DNA from: Dryobates pubescens
Taxonomy: Eukaryota; Chordata; Aves; Piciformes; Picidae
Reading direction: 5' to 3'
DNA: 64,000 bases
NCBI RefSeq assembly: GCF_014839835.1
Contig: NC_071646.1
Coordinates: 992,001-1,056,000 of the forward strand
The notes under the pieces are model-generated. The model made no database searches. It was not told the DNA's origin and was given only the letters and a program-made list of their open reading frames with translations. Made by a program: the position numbers and the translations under genes. Shown here in pieces: positions 30,531-41,176 of this stretch (the stretch's first letter is position 1; each line of letters opens with the position of its first letter).

Positions 30531-32540
30531 GTGCAGAGAGGCAGGAGGGGGAAAGAGCTTGGGGGCGCCTGGGGCGGGGAGGTGCTCTAAGGGATCAGTG
30601 CAGGGGGGTTTGGGGGTGTGAGGCGGGGGGCGCTGAGCGCACTCTGAACCCAGCCGCCCCCATTCACAGCATCCTTGCGCCCCATCCACCCCAGTTCCAC
30701 CAGCACCGGAGCCCTAAACCGGCACAGCCAGCGGCAGCTTGTCCCACAGGGCAACCGCCCCCCTGGAGCACCCCGGCGGGTGCCCGGGTGCCCATGTCCT
30801 GACGCAGCCCTGGCACTGCCGATGTGCTAAATGGCCTCGGATGGGGCACACGGGAAGGTGCCAGCCCTCCAGGAGGGTTCGGGGCACACGCAATGGGACA
30901 ACGCGGAGGCCACAAGGAGCAGTTTCGGAGGCGGGGTGGGAGCCGCTGGCTCCTCGGCACTGCCACATGAGTGCTGCCAGTCTGCCCCAGCACCGAGCCG
31001 CTGGAGCTCTGCCCCCTCTCTGCGGAGCTGCTGCTGGCATCACGCTGCTCACACCACGATGCTCTTTGGCAGCTGGGAAGCCCTTCGGGCTGGTGTCCTG
31101 CTTGTCACACGCACCGTGTCCCAGGTGCCACACCTCACCCACGGGGACCCCGCAGCGTTTCCAGGGTGGTGGCTTCAGCCCCACCTCAGAAAGCCAAACT
31201 TGACCCAGCTGTGGAGTCTGAGTCCTCTGCCTGGCAGGTCTCCTAAGGAGGACTTTGGCAAGTCGTCTTCCCACCGTGTAGAGGGGGGCTGGGAGCTGGC
31301 AGCAGGGAGGAGGTGGGGGGCCCAGCACCAGCTGGTGGTACAAGGTCCAGAGCAGCCAACAGGTCAAGCTAAAGCTGTAGAGACCAACCTCCCAGTGAAG
31401 CCAAACTGGGTTAACTTCCCCAGTGCAGAGCTGAGACTCTGGTGTTCCTGGGTTGGTTCAACAGCCCCAGTGGGAGCCTGAGCGGGGAAGCACAGAGGGC
31501 AGATGCTCAGCAGCCTCTTCACCTTTTCCTCCTCCTTCTTTCCCTGCCCAGGGGATTTTGCCAAGATGCAAACCACCCATGAGCAGTGTAATCACCCCAA
31601 GCACCAACCACCACCCTGCACAGCCCCTCCCAGCCATGCCAGCAGAGCCTGGCCACCGCCTCTCGCAAATTACCATCGCTACAGACTTCAGCTGCAGCCC
31701 TGACCCTGATCCCGGAGACCTACAGAGTGCAGGAGCCAGCTGCACCTCCCAGGGCTCCCCAAAAAGCAGCTGCACCTCACAACAAAAGACTCTGCCTAGC
31801 TTCAGAGACTCTGACAACTTCCACCTGAGCAGAGCTGCCGCGGCTAAAGTTGCCTTCAATGGCTTTTGGGAGACTCCTCAGGTGTTCAGGGCTTGCAAAA
31901 ACTGGGACACCCTCACTTGCCTCTGGCTAACTCCTTTGTGAGAGCCCAACCAAAGTGTCGGGGCTGGGTTTTCTTTTTGCTTTCTCCACCTCTAAATTGG
32001 GGCGTAATGACACTTCCCCCTCTTTCATGAAGCTTTAGCTCTTTCTGATCTCAGGCAGGAAAATAAATCACCGCCCGGATCATAAAAAAAAAAATAAGAA
32101 GAAACCCACACCACATAAATAAATCATCAAAACACCAACCTGGGGTGAGCCGAGGCGCAGATGGAGGGCAGGGCGCGGACGCTCGGAAAATGAGAGGCAG
32201 GGAGCGAGCCAGATGTCATCGAGAGAGCTCTTTCCCCTCTAGGGTTAATGTCCAACCTCCCCCCTCCGCCATCCTTCGCTCTTCCCCTCCCTGCCTGCCT
32301 CTGGGATTCCCTGCCATTGGCTGTCTCTGTAGATTTAGGCTAAAAAGCCTGTAATTAGGACCCCGGCTGACACGGAGCCAGTTTCCTGGGCAGGAGGATT
32401 TACAAAAAAAAAAAAAAAAATAGAGAGAGAGAGGAAAAAAAAAAAAAAAAAAAAAGAATGGAAAAAAAAAAAATTTGGATGGAGGGGGGGAAAAAAAAAA
32501 TTGTTTCCCTGGCTGAGCGTGGATGTTTTCCTTTCGCTTT
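30531..32540. other. intergenic between FRS3 and PRICKLE4 starts
   Basis: The two genes diverge from here. No exon is recognised in the interval. It ends with purine/poly-A tracts at 32401-32500. Confidence 0.4.
32401..32500. repeat. poly-A and purine-only tracts
   Basis: Three long adenine runs separated by GAGAGAGA and GGATGGAGGGGGGG, almost purely purine on the plus strand. They lie 50-150 bp upstream of the candidate PRICKLE4 first exon. Confidence 0.9.
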
Positions 32541-32661
32541 GCAGAGTTTTCCCTGCTCCGGCTCCACTCCCTCGGCTCTCCCCAAGCAGAGCGGGCAAGT
32601 GGAGCGACCGGCGGAGCCCGGAGCGGCGGAGCCCCCGCGCCGACCCCCGGGGACAGGGCAG
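32520..32661 (+). promoter_or_regulatory. PRICKLE4: candidate promoter and noncoding exon 1 of PRICKLE4
   Basis: CpG-rich sequence ends in a strong plus-strand donor (GGGCAG|GTAGGT), so an exon ending at 32661 is plausible. It would splice to the coding exon at 36765, whose acceptor lies three bases before the start codon. This is inferred from position and splice signals only. Confidence 0.45.
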
Positions 32662-35600
32662 GTAGGTGAGGCTGGGAAGGGTTTCCCGGGATGGCTTCTC
32701 CGAGATGCGGCGCTGAGCTGGGAGAAAGAAGGTGTTCGGGAGGCGGAGGAGGGCAGCGCGGGGCTCCCGTCCCGGAGCTGCTGGGAGGAGAGCGCGGGAA
32801 AAGGGAAGTGTTTTCGGCTGCTTTTGCCTCCATGGGGCAGGGTGTGTGGGGGGGAATGGTATCTCTGCCCCTCACGGCCTTTGTTCTGGGGCAAATGCGT
32901 CCCCCAGCGCCATCCCGAGAGCAGGAACCGGTGCCTGCTCCATTGTGCCAGGCTCTGCCGCTGCAGGCTGTGGGTGCCCATGTGCGGCGCCTCCATGTCC
33001 CGGAGCAGGCAGGTGCATGGGCACGGCGGGGCTGCCCTGCACCCCCCCCGGATACAGGGGGTCTCCAGGGAGGGATGTTGGCTCTGCCACCCCTCTTGCA
33101 CCCAGGATTCGGTGGGGAGGAGGTGCTCCGGAGTTGGCAGCAGAGCTTTTTACTGGAGTTGCTGGGGCCCCGTCGCACACCAGCGTGCCAAGGTGAAACC
33201 CGGTGGCCGCGGGGGAGTGGTGGTGGGGGGAGATCGTCCCGGTTCCTACCCACGGGTGTACGACCACGGAGGGTTAAAGGGTTGCTGCTCCCCGCCGAGC
33301 CGCGGCAGCCGGCCCTGCCTGCGTGCTCGGGAGGGGGAAAAGCACCCCGAGAAAAGCCCTGCGCAGCTCTGCCGCATCCCTTGGCGAGCGAACAGGCTCT
33401 GGTGACCCGCTGCCATAGGGCAGAACAGGATGCTGGGGCTCCCCCTCCATCATTTAGGGGCTGCGGATGACCTTGCCCCTCCAGGCTGCCGTGCCCGGTG
33501 GTGCTCCACCTGGGGCCATCACCGGTCCCAAAGCCACCACAGGCTCCTTCGTGAGACAGGCTCCAGCCTGGGCAGCCTGGCTTGGGCTGTGCTGCAGGAC
33601 TAGCTGCTCCAGCTCACCTTGCCAGACCTCAGCTTATCTCACCCTGGGAGAGCTACATCTTTATTGCTCTCTGGCTCCCCGTGCCTCCATCGCAGCTGTG
33701 TTGACAGGAGCTCAAGGGAAAACAGCTTCCAAGGGGCTGAGGTGGTGGATCCAGAGCTGTGTGCTCTGCCAGAGCTTCCTGGGTGCTTGCAAAGGGGATC
33801 TGCTCTCCTGGCTGATGGAGAGCCCTCTGCTTTCCTCAGGGCTGGGGAGGAAAAACAGGCTTCAGGGGTCTGCAGGTAGCTCCTTCTAAGATGGAGAGGG
33901 GACTGTAGAAAAACCAAAGGCCATGGCAGGGATGCAGCTCAGCCCCTGGCCGTGCTGGCAGCAGGCAGCCTGTGCTGCATGTGAATGGGCTGGGGTGGCT
34001 GCACTGCAAGTTAATGTGTGACCTTGGCAGGGGTGGGCTGGGAGCCCACACACGCTCCCACAGCCAGCTGGGGGGGGAGGGGGCTTCTCCTGGGGAGCCA
34101 AAACAGATTCCTGTTCCCAGGAATCTTATAATGGTACCCAGGGAGCTGTGACTGCTTCACAAAGGGCTGTGGCTAGTGTGGGGAATGGGCTTGGAGCAGG
34201 AGGGGGAATTCTGCAGGGCCTGGGAGCTGAGTGATGCCAGCACCAGGACTGGAGCCTGGGTGGCTATTTGCAGCCCTGCCAACACCAAGAGGCTGTGAGC
34301 AGGCAGAGCAGCATGGTGGGGACATTGCCCACCCTTGGGAGAGCACAAGGGAGCTGAGGAGCTCCCAGGGGCAGCAGGAGAGGCTTCTAAAGCAAATGAC
34401 AAACAGTGGCACTCAGCCTGCCAGACCTGCAGGTCCCTTCTCAAGGGATGCACCTCCAGCACACAGCTCTGCACTGACGGGGGGGGGGGATCAGCTCCTG
34501 CCACCTCTGCCTGATGCCAGGTCCTGGCTCTCCAGTCCCTGTTCCATGAGGGCAGGGAGCATCCCTGTATCCCTTCTACAGGCCAGCAGGGAAGAGAAAT
34601 AGCAGCACTGCCTGGAGGGAGTGAGGGAGGGCAGGAAGGAAGAGGGGACAAGGATGGGGAGCAGAGGAGAAGGACCTGTTGGGGCTGCCTGGCTCCTTAG
34701 CATGGGAAGCACATAGCTCTGCCACCGTCTGGGGCTAATTACAGGGACTTGACTACAGCCCAGACGGCTGCCAGCCAGCATAATCACATCAGACTAGGCT
34801 GGGCTGGGCTCTCCAGCACACCCCCATGGGTTCACAGCAGCCAGGAGCCCTGGCCCCTCCACCCCCCCCCAGCACCACCCCACTGGGCTCCCCACTGACA
34901 GCCCTGGGAAAAGGTGTCCTGTGCACCCTGCCATGGGGCTGGAGCCACCCTGGCACCACCAGCTCTGCTGAGTCCAGGGAACATCACAGGGGTCTAATTA
35001 CACCAAAGCCCCAACAGCTTAGACAAATACAGCTTGGAGGCTTAATAAGCACAGCCCCAGGCTGCCATCCACCTCCTGCCAGGGGGAAAAGCAGAGACAT
35101 GCTGCCCAATTAAGGCAGCAGCAGAGCTGGGAGTGGTCCCTGAGCCCACCAATGTCTCCATTCAGCATCCCCAGGGACACATCCATCCTTCTGCAGCACC
35201 AAGGCTGGCTACTGGGCCAGCACCAGCCGTGATACTTTGGTCCTTCACCAAGCCAGCAAGGCCAGGGCTCTCTTGGGGCTGCAAAACCACAGAGTTCAGT
35301 CAGATTCTTTCACCCTTATCCTCTCCAGAGCCAAGCACAGCTCTGAACAGCACAGCCTTGAACAGCACAGCCAGCTCTGCAGCCTCACTGAGCTAATCCC
35401 TGAGCTGGCAGACCCCAAACCCCAGGAAGGAGCAAGCAGCCCTTTTGTTTCATCCTGCTGCTTAGCCAATCTGCAGCGTTAATCATTGACCCAGGTGCAC
35501 GGCAGGAAAACCTGAGCTGCTCAGGGCTGATCCCACCTGCTCCCAGCCCCAGAGCTTAGGGTGCAACACCCCAGCACCCCAAGATGGTATGTGGGAAGGG

Positions 35601-36764
35601 GCAGGTGTGGTGGAGGGAGCACGCTGGGAGCAGGGCCTGAGCCAGGGGTGCTGCAGCTGTTTGGGAGCAGCGAGGATGCTCCTGGTGATGGCCAGGGTGG
35701 CCCTGACAGCCCCTGAGCGAGCAGGCAGCGCAGGAGTGAGCTGGTCCTCCTGGTGGCAGCAATGCAGGAGATCCAGGTCCATGGCCTGGGGGTGACCACC
35801 TCTCAAGCCTCATCCTGAACCTGTGCCAAGTCACTTGCTGGATAAAACTTTCCAGAGCAGCTGATCAGTCCAGGGTGGGTGCTGCAGGGGGTCAGTCCGG
35901 GGCTGTTTGGCCACGGCACTGGGAGCAGCAGCTCAGCTCCATCCCACCCACATCCCACCAGGGCAGGAAGCACGAGCAGAGGGTGTCAGGCTCTGGGCCA
36001 GCGTCCAGGGAGCCCCAGGAGCCACCTCATCAGCATCTCGCCTTTGTTTGGGAAAGCCGAGGCAGGAAGGAAGCTGCGGAGCGCGGCGCTGCCTGGGGAG
36101 GAGGGGACAGGGCCGGACTGGCTCCCATTCCACAGCCATTACCCAGGAGAGGTGGCGCTGGCTGGGCCAGCCGGTGGCCCGGGCAGGAACAGCAGCTCAG
36201 GGCAGAACAATAGCAGCCCCAAGGGAGGGAATTATTTTCCACCAAACCGGGCTAGACCTCGGTCTCCTCCCAGTGCCCTGCTCAGGGACAGGCCCCCAGA
36301 CCAGTGCCAGCAAAGGGCTGGTGGCAGCTGGGGGAAACCTCCCACTGTGGGTGGGCAAAGGGCTGGTGCCCTTTCCCCACACCTGCTCCAGCCTCAGCAC
36401 AGGCACTCAGGGTTGTCCCTGCCTGGCTTCAACCCATCAGCACCCCACGAGCACCTCCTGCCCCAGCAGACAAAGGCTCCCACCCCCCAGCTTGCTTCTA
36501 AGCCCTGCACCGAAGGGAGCAGCCCCCCAAAGCCCCTCAGACTTCTGCCGTGGGTCAGCCGAGGGTTGTGAGGTTGTGGTGGTGCTGAGCAGCATCCCAG
36601 CTGGACCTCCCTCAGGGTCCCTCTCTGGGAGAAGGAGCTGCTGGTCCTGCTGCCACACACAGAAAGGTCCCTGCTGGGCAGGGGGAGCTGATCCCTATGC
36701 TGGGGGCAGACCCCTGCTCCCTGCCTCGCCGAGGGTCTCCGCAGCCCTCATGCTCTCTCCCCAG
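32662..36764 (+). other. probable first intron of PRICKLE4
   Basis: No recognised exon, known repeat or array. Moderately GC-rich throughout. Confidence 0.4.
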
Positions 36765-36767
36765 CTC

Positions 36768-39700
36768 ATGTCCCTGCCGAGCCCTGCATGGCCCCAGCGA
36801 GATGAGCTCCCTGCCTGCAGCACTGCCACCGGCCTCCCACCACCCTCATCCGACAGCGACTCCGGCTGTGCCCTGGAAGAGTACCTGGAGCCCCCCCCGG
36901 ACCCTGTGCCACCCGAGGTGGGCAGCGCCCTGCCCCTCCCAGGGCTCCCTTTGCTCCCTGCTTTCCCCCAGCCCCGTGAGTGCCACCCGTGGGTGGTACC
37001 CTCAGCAGATCCTCCCCTCCCCGGGGAAGGAACACCTTTTAGTAGCCTGGAGCACCTTCCCCCCCCCAATCCCTGCTCTGTGTTTCTCTGTGCCATGCCA
37101 CCCCCCAAGGTCCCCCTGTGCCTTGGCACCTGCTCGCCGCCGCCTCTGTCGCCTGCCGCCAGGACCCAGCTCCGCGCCAGAGCCCTCCTGCAGCAGCTGC
37201 CTCCCCAGGACTGTGATGTAAGAGACACAACTGTGGCAGCTCAGACTGCCAGGGGGCACCCCGAGGGTCGTCTGATCCAACCTCTCGAGCTGCTGCTGGA
37301 GTTGCAGCGAGCTGGCACGGCAGCAGCCTGCTCACCCCTGCCGAGCTGCTTGTGCACCGAGACCCCCAGCTCCCTTTCCACGGAGCTGCTCTCCAGGCAG
37401 GTGGATCCCAGGCTGAGCTGCACTCCTGGGTTGTGCATTCCCAGGTGCTAGACCTGGTGAACTCCACAGAGTTCTTGCTAGCCCCCCCCTGTCCTGCAGC
37501 CTGCCCAGGGCCTCCTGCCAGGGTGGCTCTTCCTTCTGGAGTGTCAGCCTCCCCACTTGGTGTCATCTGCAAACTTCATCAGGGTGCTCTTGATCCCCAC
37601 ACCCACTGTTTGCTGACAAGAGCTGTTGGGTGCTGCCCACCCTGCACCCCCCAACCCCCCCCCCCCCCGTGCAGGAGCGGTACTGCCCCGGCCTCGCCGA
37701 GGAGGAGAGGAGGCAGCTGCGAGCCTTCAGCGCCCGACGGAGAAGGGAGGCCCTGGGCCAGGGGCTGGCATGTCCTGTGCCAGGTCCCTGCCATGGCTGC
37801 CCCTGCAAGAAGGTGAGAGAGGTACCCCCCTCCTAACACCAGGCTGCACCCCTACGCTGGGGACCCCTCCCCAAGATGCAGCCTGACCCTGAACCCTTCC
37901 TCCTCCTACCTCTGTTTGCAGTGTGGCAGGAGGCTGAACAAAGGGGACCCAGGGATTCTGGCATCTCGGCTGGGGGACCAGTTCTGGCACCCAGCCTGCT
38001 TCTCCTGCCACTTCTGTCACCAGCCCCTGGTGGACCTCATCTACTTCCAGCAGGATGGGAGGATCTACTGCGGCCGGCACCACGCTGAGCTCTTCCGCCC
38101 TCGCTGTGCCTCCTGTGACCAGGTGGGTGCCAGGCAGGGGGAGGCTTCCACCTCCCTTGGGCTGTTGTTCAAAGCTCCTCTGCTTGGCTGGGGGCTGCAA
38201 AGCATAGAATCATCAGATGGTGGTTGGCAAAGCCCTTTAAGAGCATCCAGTCCAAACATTCTCTAAACCCTGGCCCTCAGCACCACAGCTCTGCCTCTCT
38301 GAGACAGCTCCAGGGGTGGGGATTCAACCACCTCCCTGGGCAGCCTGTGCCAGGCTTTGAGAACCCTTTCAGGGAAGAACTTTCTTCCCTAGTCCAACCT
38401 AAACCTCCCCTGGGGCACCTTGAGATCATTTTCTCTTGTCCTATCACTTGTTCCTTGGGAGAAGAGACCAATCCCACCTGGCTCCAGTCTCCTCTCAGGG
38501 AGCTGTAGAGAGCAGTGTGGTCTCCCCTCAGCCTCCTTTCCTCCAGCCCAAATCCCCTCAGTTCCCTCAGCTGCTCCTCACCAGCCCTATTCTCCAGACC
38601 CTTCCCCAGCCCTTCTCTGGGCCTGCTCCAGCTCCTCAATGTCCATCTTGGAGGGAGTGGCCCAAAACTGACCCCAACAAGACACAGAGGTGGGCAGGAG
38701 GAAGAGGTCCATCCCGAGCCTGGCAGAGAACCCGCGCTGCAAGGAGCCTCTCCCGGCTCCTCGGCACAGCAAAGCACCCTCTGGGCTCCGGGTCCCGCCG
38801 GTGCTTAGAGGATGTGCTGTGTCCTTCCAGCTGATCTTCATGGAGGAATGCATCGAGGCGGAGGGGCGGCGCTGGCACCTGGAGCACTTCTGCTGCCTGG
38901 AGTGCGAAGTGCCCCTGGGCGGGCAGCGCTACGTGATGCGGAGCGGCCGCCCCTGCTGCCGCGCCTGCTTCGACAGCCTCTTCGCTGAGCCCTGCCAAGC
39001 CTGTGGGGACCTCATCGGTACGACCCTCCCCGTCCCCCGGACCCCTGGGGCAGGCGGGACCGGGGCTGGGAGGGCTGCGGAGCCAGAGCCCCGCGGCGGG
39101 GCGCGGGGGCTGGGTTTTGGCACACGGCCGTGGGAAAGGCCTCCTCCTCAACTCACGGTTGCCCCTCAGGTGCTGACAGCGAGGAGGCCACCCACCAAGG
39201 GCTCCACTGGCACGCCCGAGCCTCCTGCTTCTGCTGCAGCCTCTGCCGCAAGCCGCTGCGGGGGCAGCCCCTCACGTCCCGCCGCGGACGGCTCTTCTGC
39301 TCCGAGACCTGCAGCCTGGGCCGGGATGTGTCCTCCGCCGCCTCCAGCACCACCTCCGATTCCTCCGACTCCGCTTTCGCTTCGGCTCCATCCCCCGACT
39401 CGACTCCGCTCTCCCGGGCTGGCCCCACCGGCAGGACCGCGGCAGGGACGGGCAGCGCCTCGGCGGCGGGGGGCTGCAGGCAGCGGGGGGAAGGGGACGG
39501 TAGGGATCCTCCTGCTCCCTTCGCTGCGTGGTGGGAGGGCAGCGGGAGCACGGCCAGGTTCTGCGCGGCCCCCTGGCTACCTTGCGGGGTGCTTTGCATG
39601 GGAGCAGCCCACCCCAGGGCTGGAGCAGCCATGACAAAGCCCCCAGCCCCTCCTGCTGGATGGTGAACGCTGGCAGCCGGGGTCTGGTTGGAAGAACCTT

Positions 39701-40232
39701 CTGCTGCATCCCTTCCTCACCCATCCTTGCTTTCCTTCTTCCAGAGGCTTTTCTGGATCCGGCCCCTGTGCATCCAGCATTCCGGAGCCTGGAGGACCAC
39801 GGAGCAGCTGCTAAGGAGCAGAGCAGGGATGCTGTGCACACAGGGGGGCAGGGACCACCACCCGGCCACCCTTCCACCTCCCAGCCCAATGCAGAGGGTC
39901 CCAAAGAGCCTGGAGCCTTGGGCCGCTCGGTTTCGGGGGGCCCTGCTCCCCCAGCACCCCCAGGCGATGGAACGCCGCCTTTCCGAGGGGGCACGGCCCC
40001 GCCCCGGCACGGCCCTCTGCTGGACGGCAGCGACCTGCAAGACGTCACCGAGGAGGAGGACTCCTGGTGCCCTACCTGCTCTTCATCTTCGGACTCGGAC
40101 GAAGAGGGATTCTTCTTTGGGAAGCCCATTCCCAAACCTGGGATGAATTCCCTGGGAAGGGAGCCCCCGGGGAGGGCTGGGGGCAGGACAGTGAAGCCAC
40201 GGGGCAGCAGCAAGCACTGCAGTGTGTCCTAG
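36768..40232 (+). CDS. PRICKLE4: Prickle planar cell polarity protein 4
   Basis: Seven coding exons: 36768-36917, 37110-37217, 37675-37812, 37922-38122, 38831-39017, 39170-39499 and 39745-40232. Phases agree and give 533 codons. The Prickle signature [12 protein letters not shown] opens the PET region. The following PET exon is weakly conserved except [12 protein letters not shown], and exon 3 has [19 protein letters not shown]. Three LIM zinc fingers follow: LIM1 (CKKCGRRL, then [19 protein letters not shown]), LIM2 ([17 protein letters not shown]) and LIM3 ([16 protein letters not shown]). The tail has the family element [19 protein letters not shown] and ends in CSVS, a CaaX-like box matching the farnesylated C-termini of other Prickles. 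The start is the first ATG after the acceptor. Prickles act at the plasma membrane with Vangl and Dishevelled; the role of PRICKLE4 is poorly known. Confidence 0.9.
37240..37615 (-). mobile_element. CR1 LINE fragment, 5' part of the 3' region
   Basis: Reverse CR1 segment with TTGGTGTCATCTGCAAACTT, characteristic of longer CR1 copies, in PRICKLE4 intron between coding exons 2 and 3. Confidence 0.8.
38200..38690 (-). mobile_element. CR1 LINE 3' fragment, long
   Basis: About 490 bp of reverse CR1 beginning at the AGCATAGAATCATCAGATGG tail, in the PRICKLE4 intron between the LIM1 and LIM2 exons. Confidence 0.95.
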
Positions 40233-40722
40233 CAGCAGGGACTGGGGAGGGGGGGTCCTCAACTGGCACTGCCAGCCCCTGCCATGGTCCCAACGCATTC
40301 CCAGTGCATTTTGGATGCAGCCCCAGGCTGGGGGGGAGAAGCCACTGGGATCCTTTCCCCACTGGCAGCTGCTGGCAAAGCACAGCCTGCAACTCCTGGC
40401 AGTTAGGAACAGGTAAAGCAGGCAGGGAGCAGAGAGCTGGCAGCCTGGCATCAGGGATCCCATCCCAGAAGGCAGGGAAGGGGCTGGGGGCTTAAGACAA
40501 GGGCAGCTGCCTGCATCGTCCTCCTCACCGCACCGTCCTGCTGCCTGGGGGGCTGCTGCTGGGGACCCACGGGGACAGGAGGCAAGCTGGCCCCCAGGCT
40601 CACATCCTCCCCTGGGACACCTCCTTGAAGGGGGAGCACCACTGCCAGCTGCTTTCCATCCTGCTGCCAGCGTGGGGAGGGCACCGGGGGGGCAGCTCTG
40701 CTGCTGCCGCTGACGATGCTCC

Positions 40723-40728
40723 AATAAA
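40723..40728 (+). terminator. PRICKLE4: polyadenylation signal of PRICKLE4
   Basis: AATAAA about 490 bases after the stop codon. Cleavage near 40745 would leave under 200 bp to the 3' end of the convergent periphilin-like gene. Confidence 0.85.
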
Positions 40729-40927
40729 GCCTGGCTGAAATCTGAACACAGAGGAGATGCCACATGTCTGCCCCCTTCCTCCCCACCCAGGGTCCCTGAC
40801 CATGGCAGCCCTGGGGCACCTCCATCCTTTTTCCCCAGCTGGGGGTTCCCCCTTGGGGGGGCTCACCCCTCCTTCACCAGCCCCAGGGCAGTGAGAGCAG
40901 AGCCAGGGCAGCAAAGGTCACAACTGC

Positions 40928-40933
40928 TTTATT
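40928..40933 (-). terminator. polyadenylation signal of periphilin-like gene
   Basis: TTTATT on the plus strand gives AATAAA on the minus strand, about 245 bases after the stop codon. Confidence 0.75.
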
Positions 40934-41176
40934 TTTAAATGGAAAACTTCCAGCACCTCCAGGGATGCAGAGCACAGCCCTGGGAACCAGGAAAGGAGCC
41001 AGGAGCTGGGGCAGAGGGGAGCTCCCTGCAGCTGCTCTCCTTCCCCCCCCTCCTCCAGTAAAACCAACTCCCCCTTTGCTGCACGCAGAGGCCTGGGCAG
41101 GGTTGAACCAAAGCAACCTCCTCCTCCAGCTCCAAGAGAGGGGTTGGGGCTGTGCCACCATGTCCACACCACCTCG

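Noticed and set aside
29294-30802. 502-codon plus-strand open frame across the FRS3 CpG island
   Set aside because: GC-driven frame with Gly/Pro/Arg-only composition in its second half and no recognised domain.
35907-37451. A single 514-codon PRICKLE4 exon
   Set aside because: The frame runs through introns; good acceptors and donors at 36765, 36917, 37110 and 37217 split it into two coding exons.
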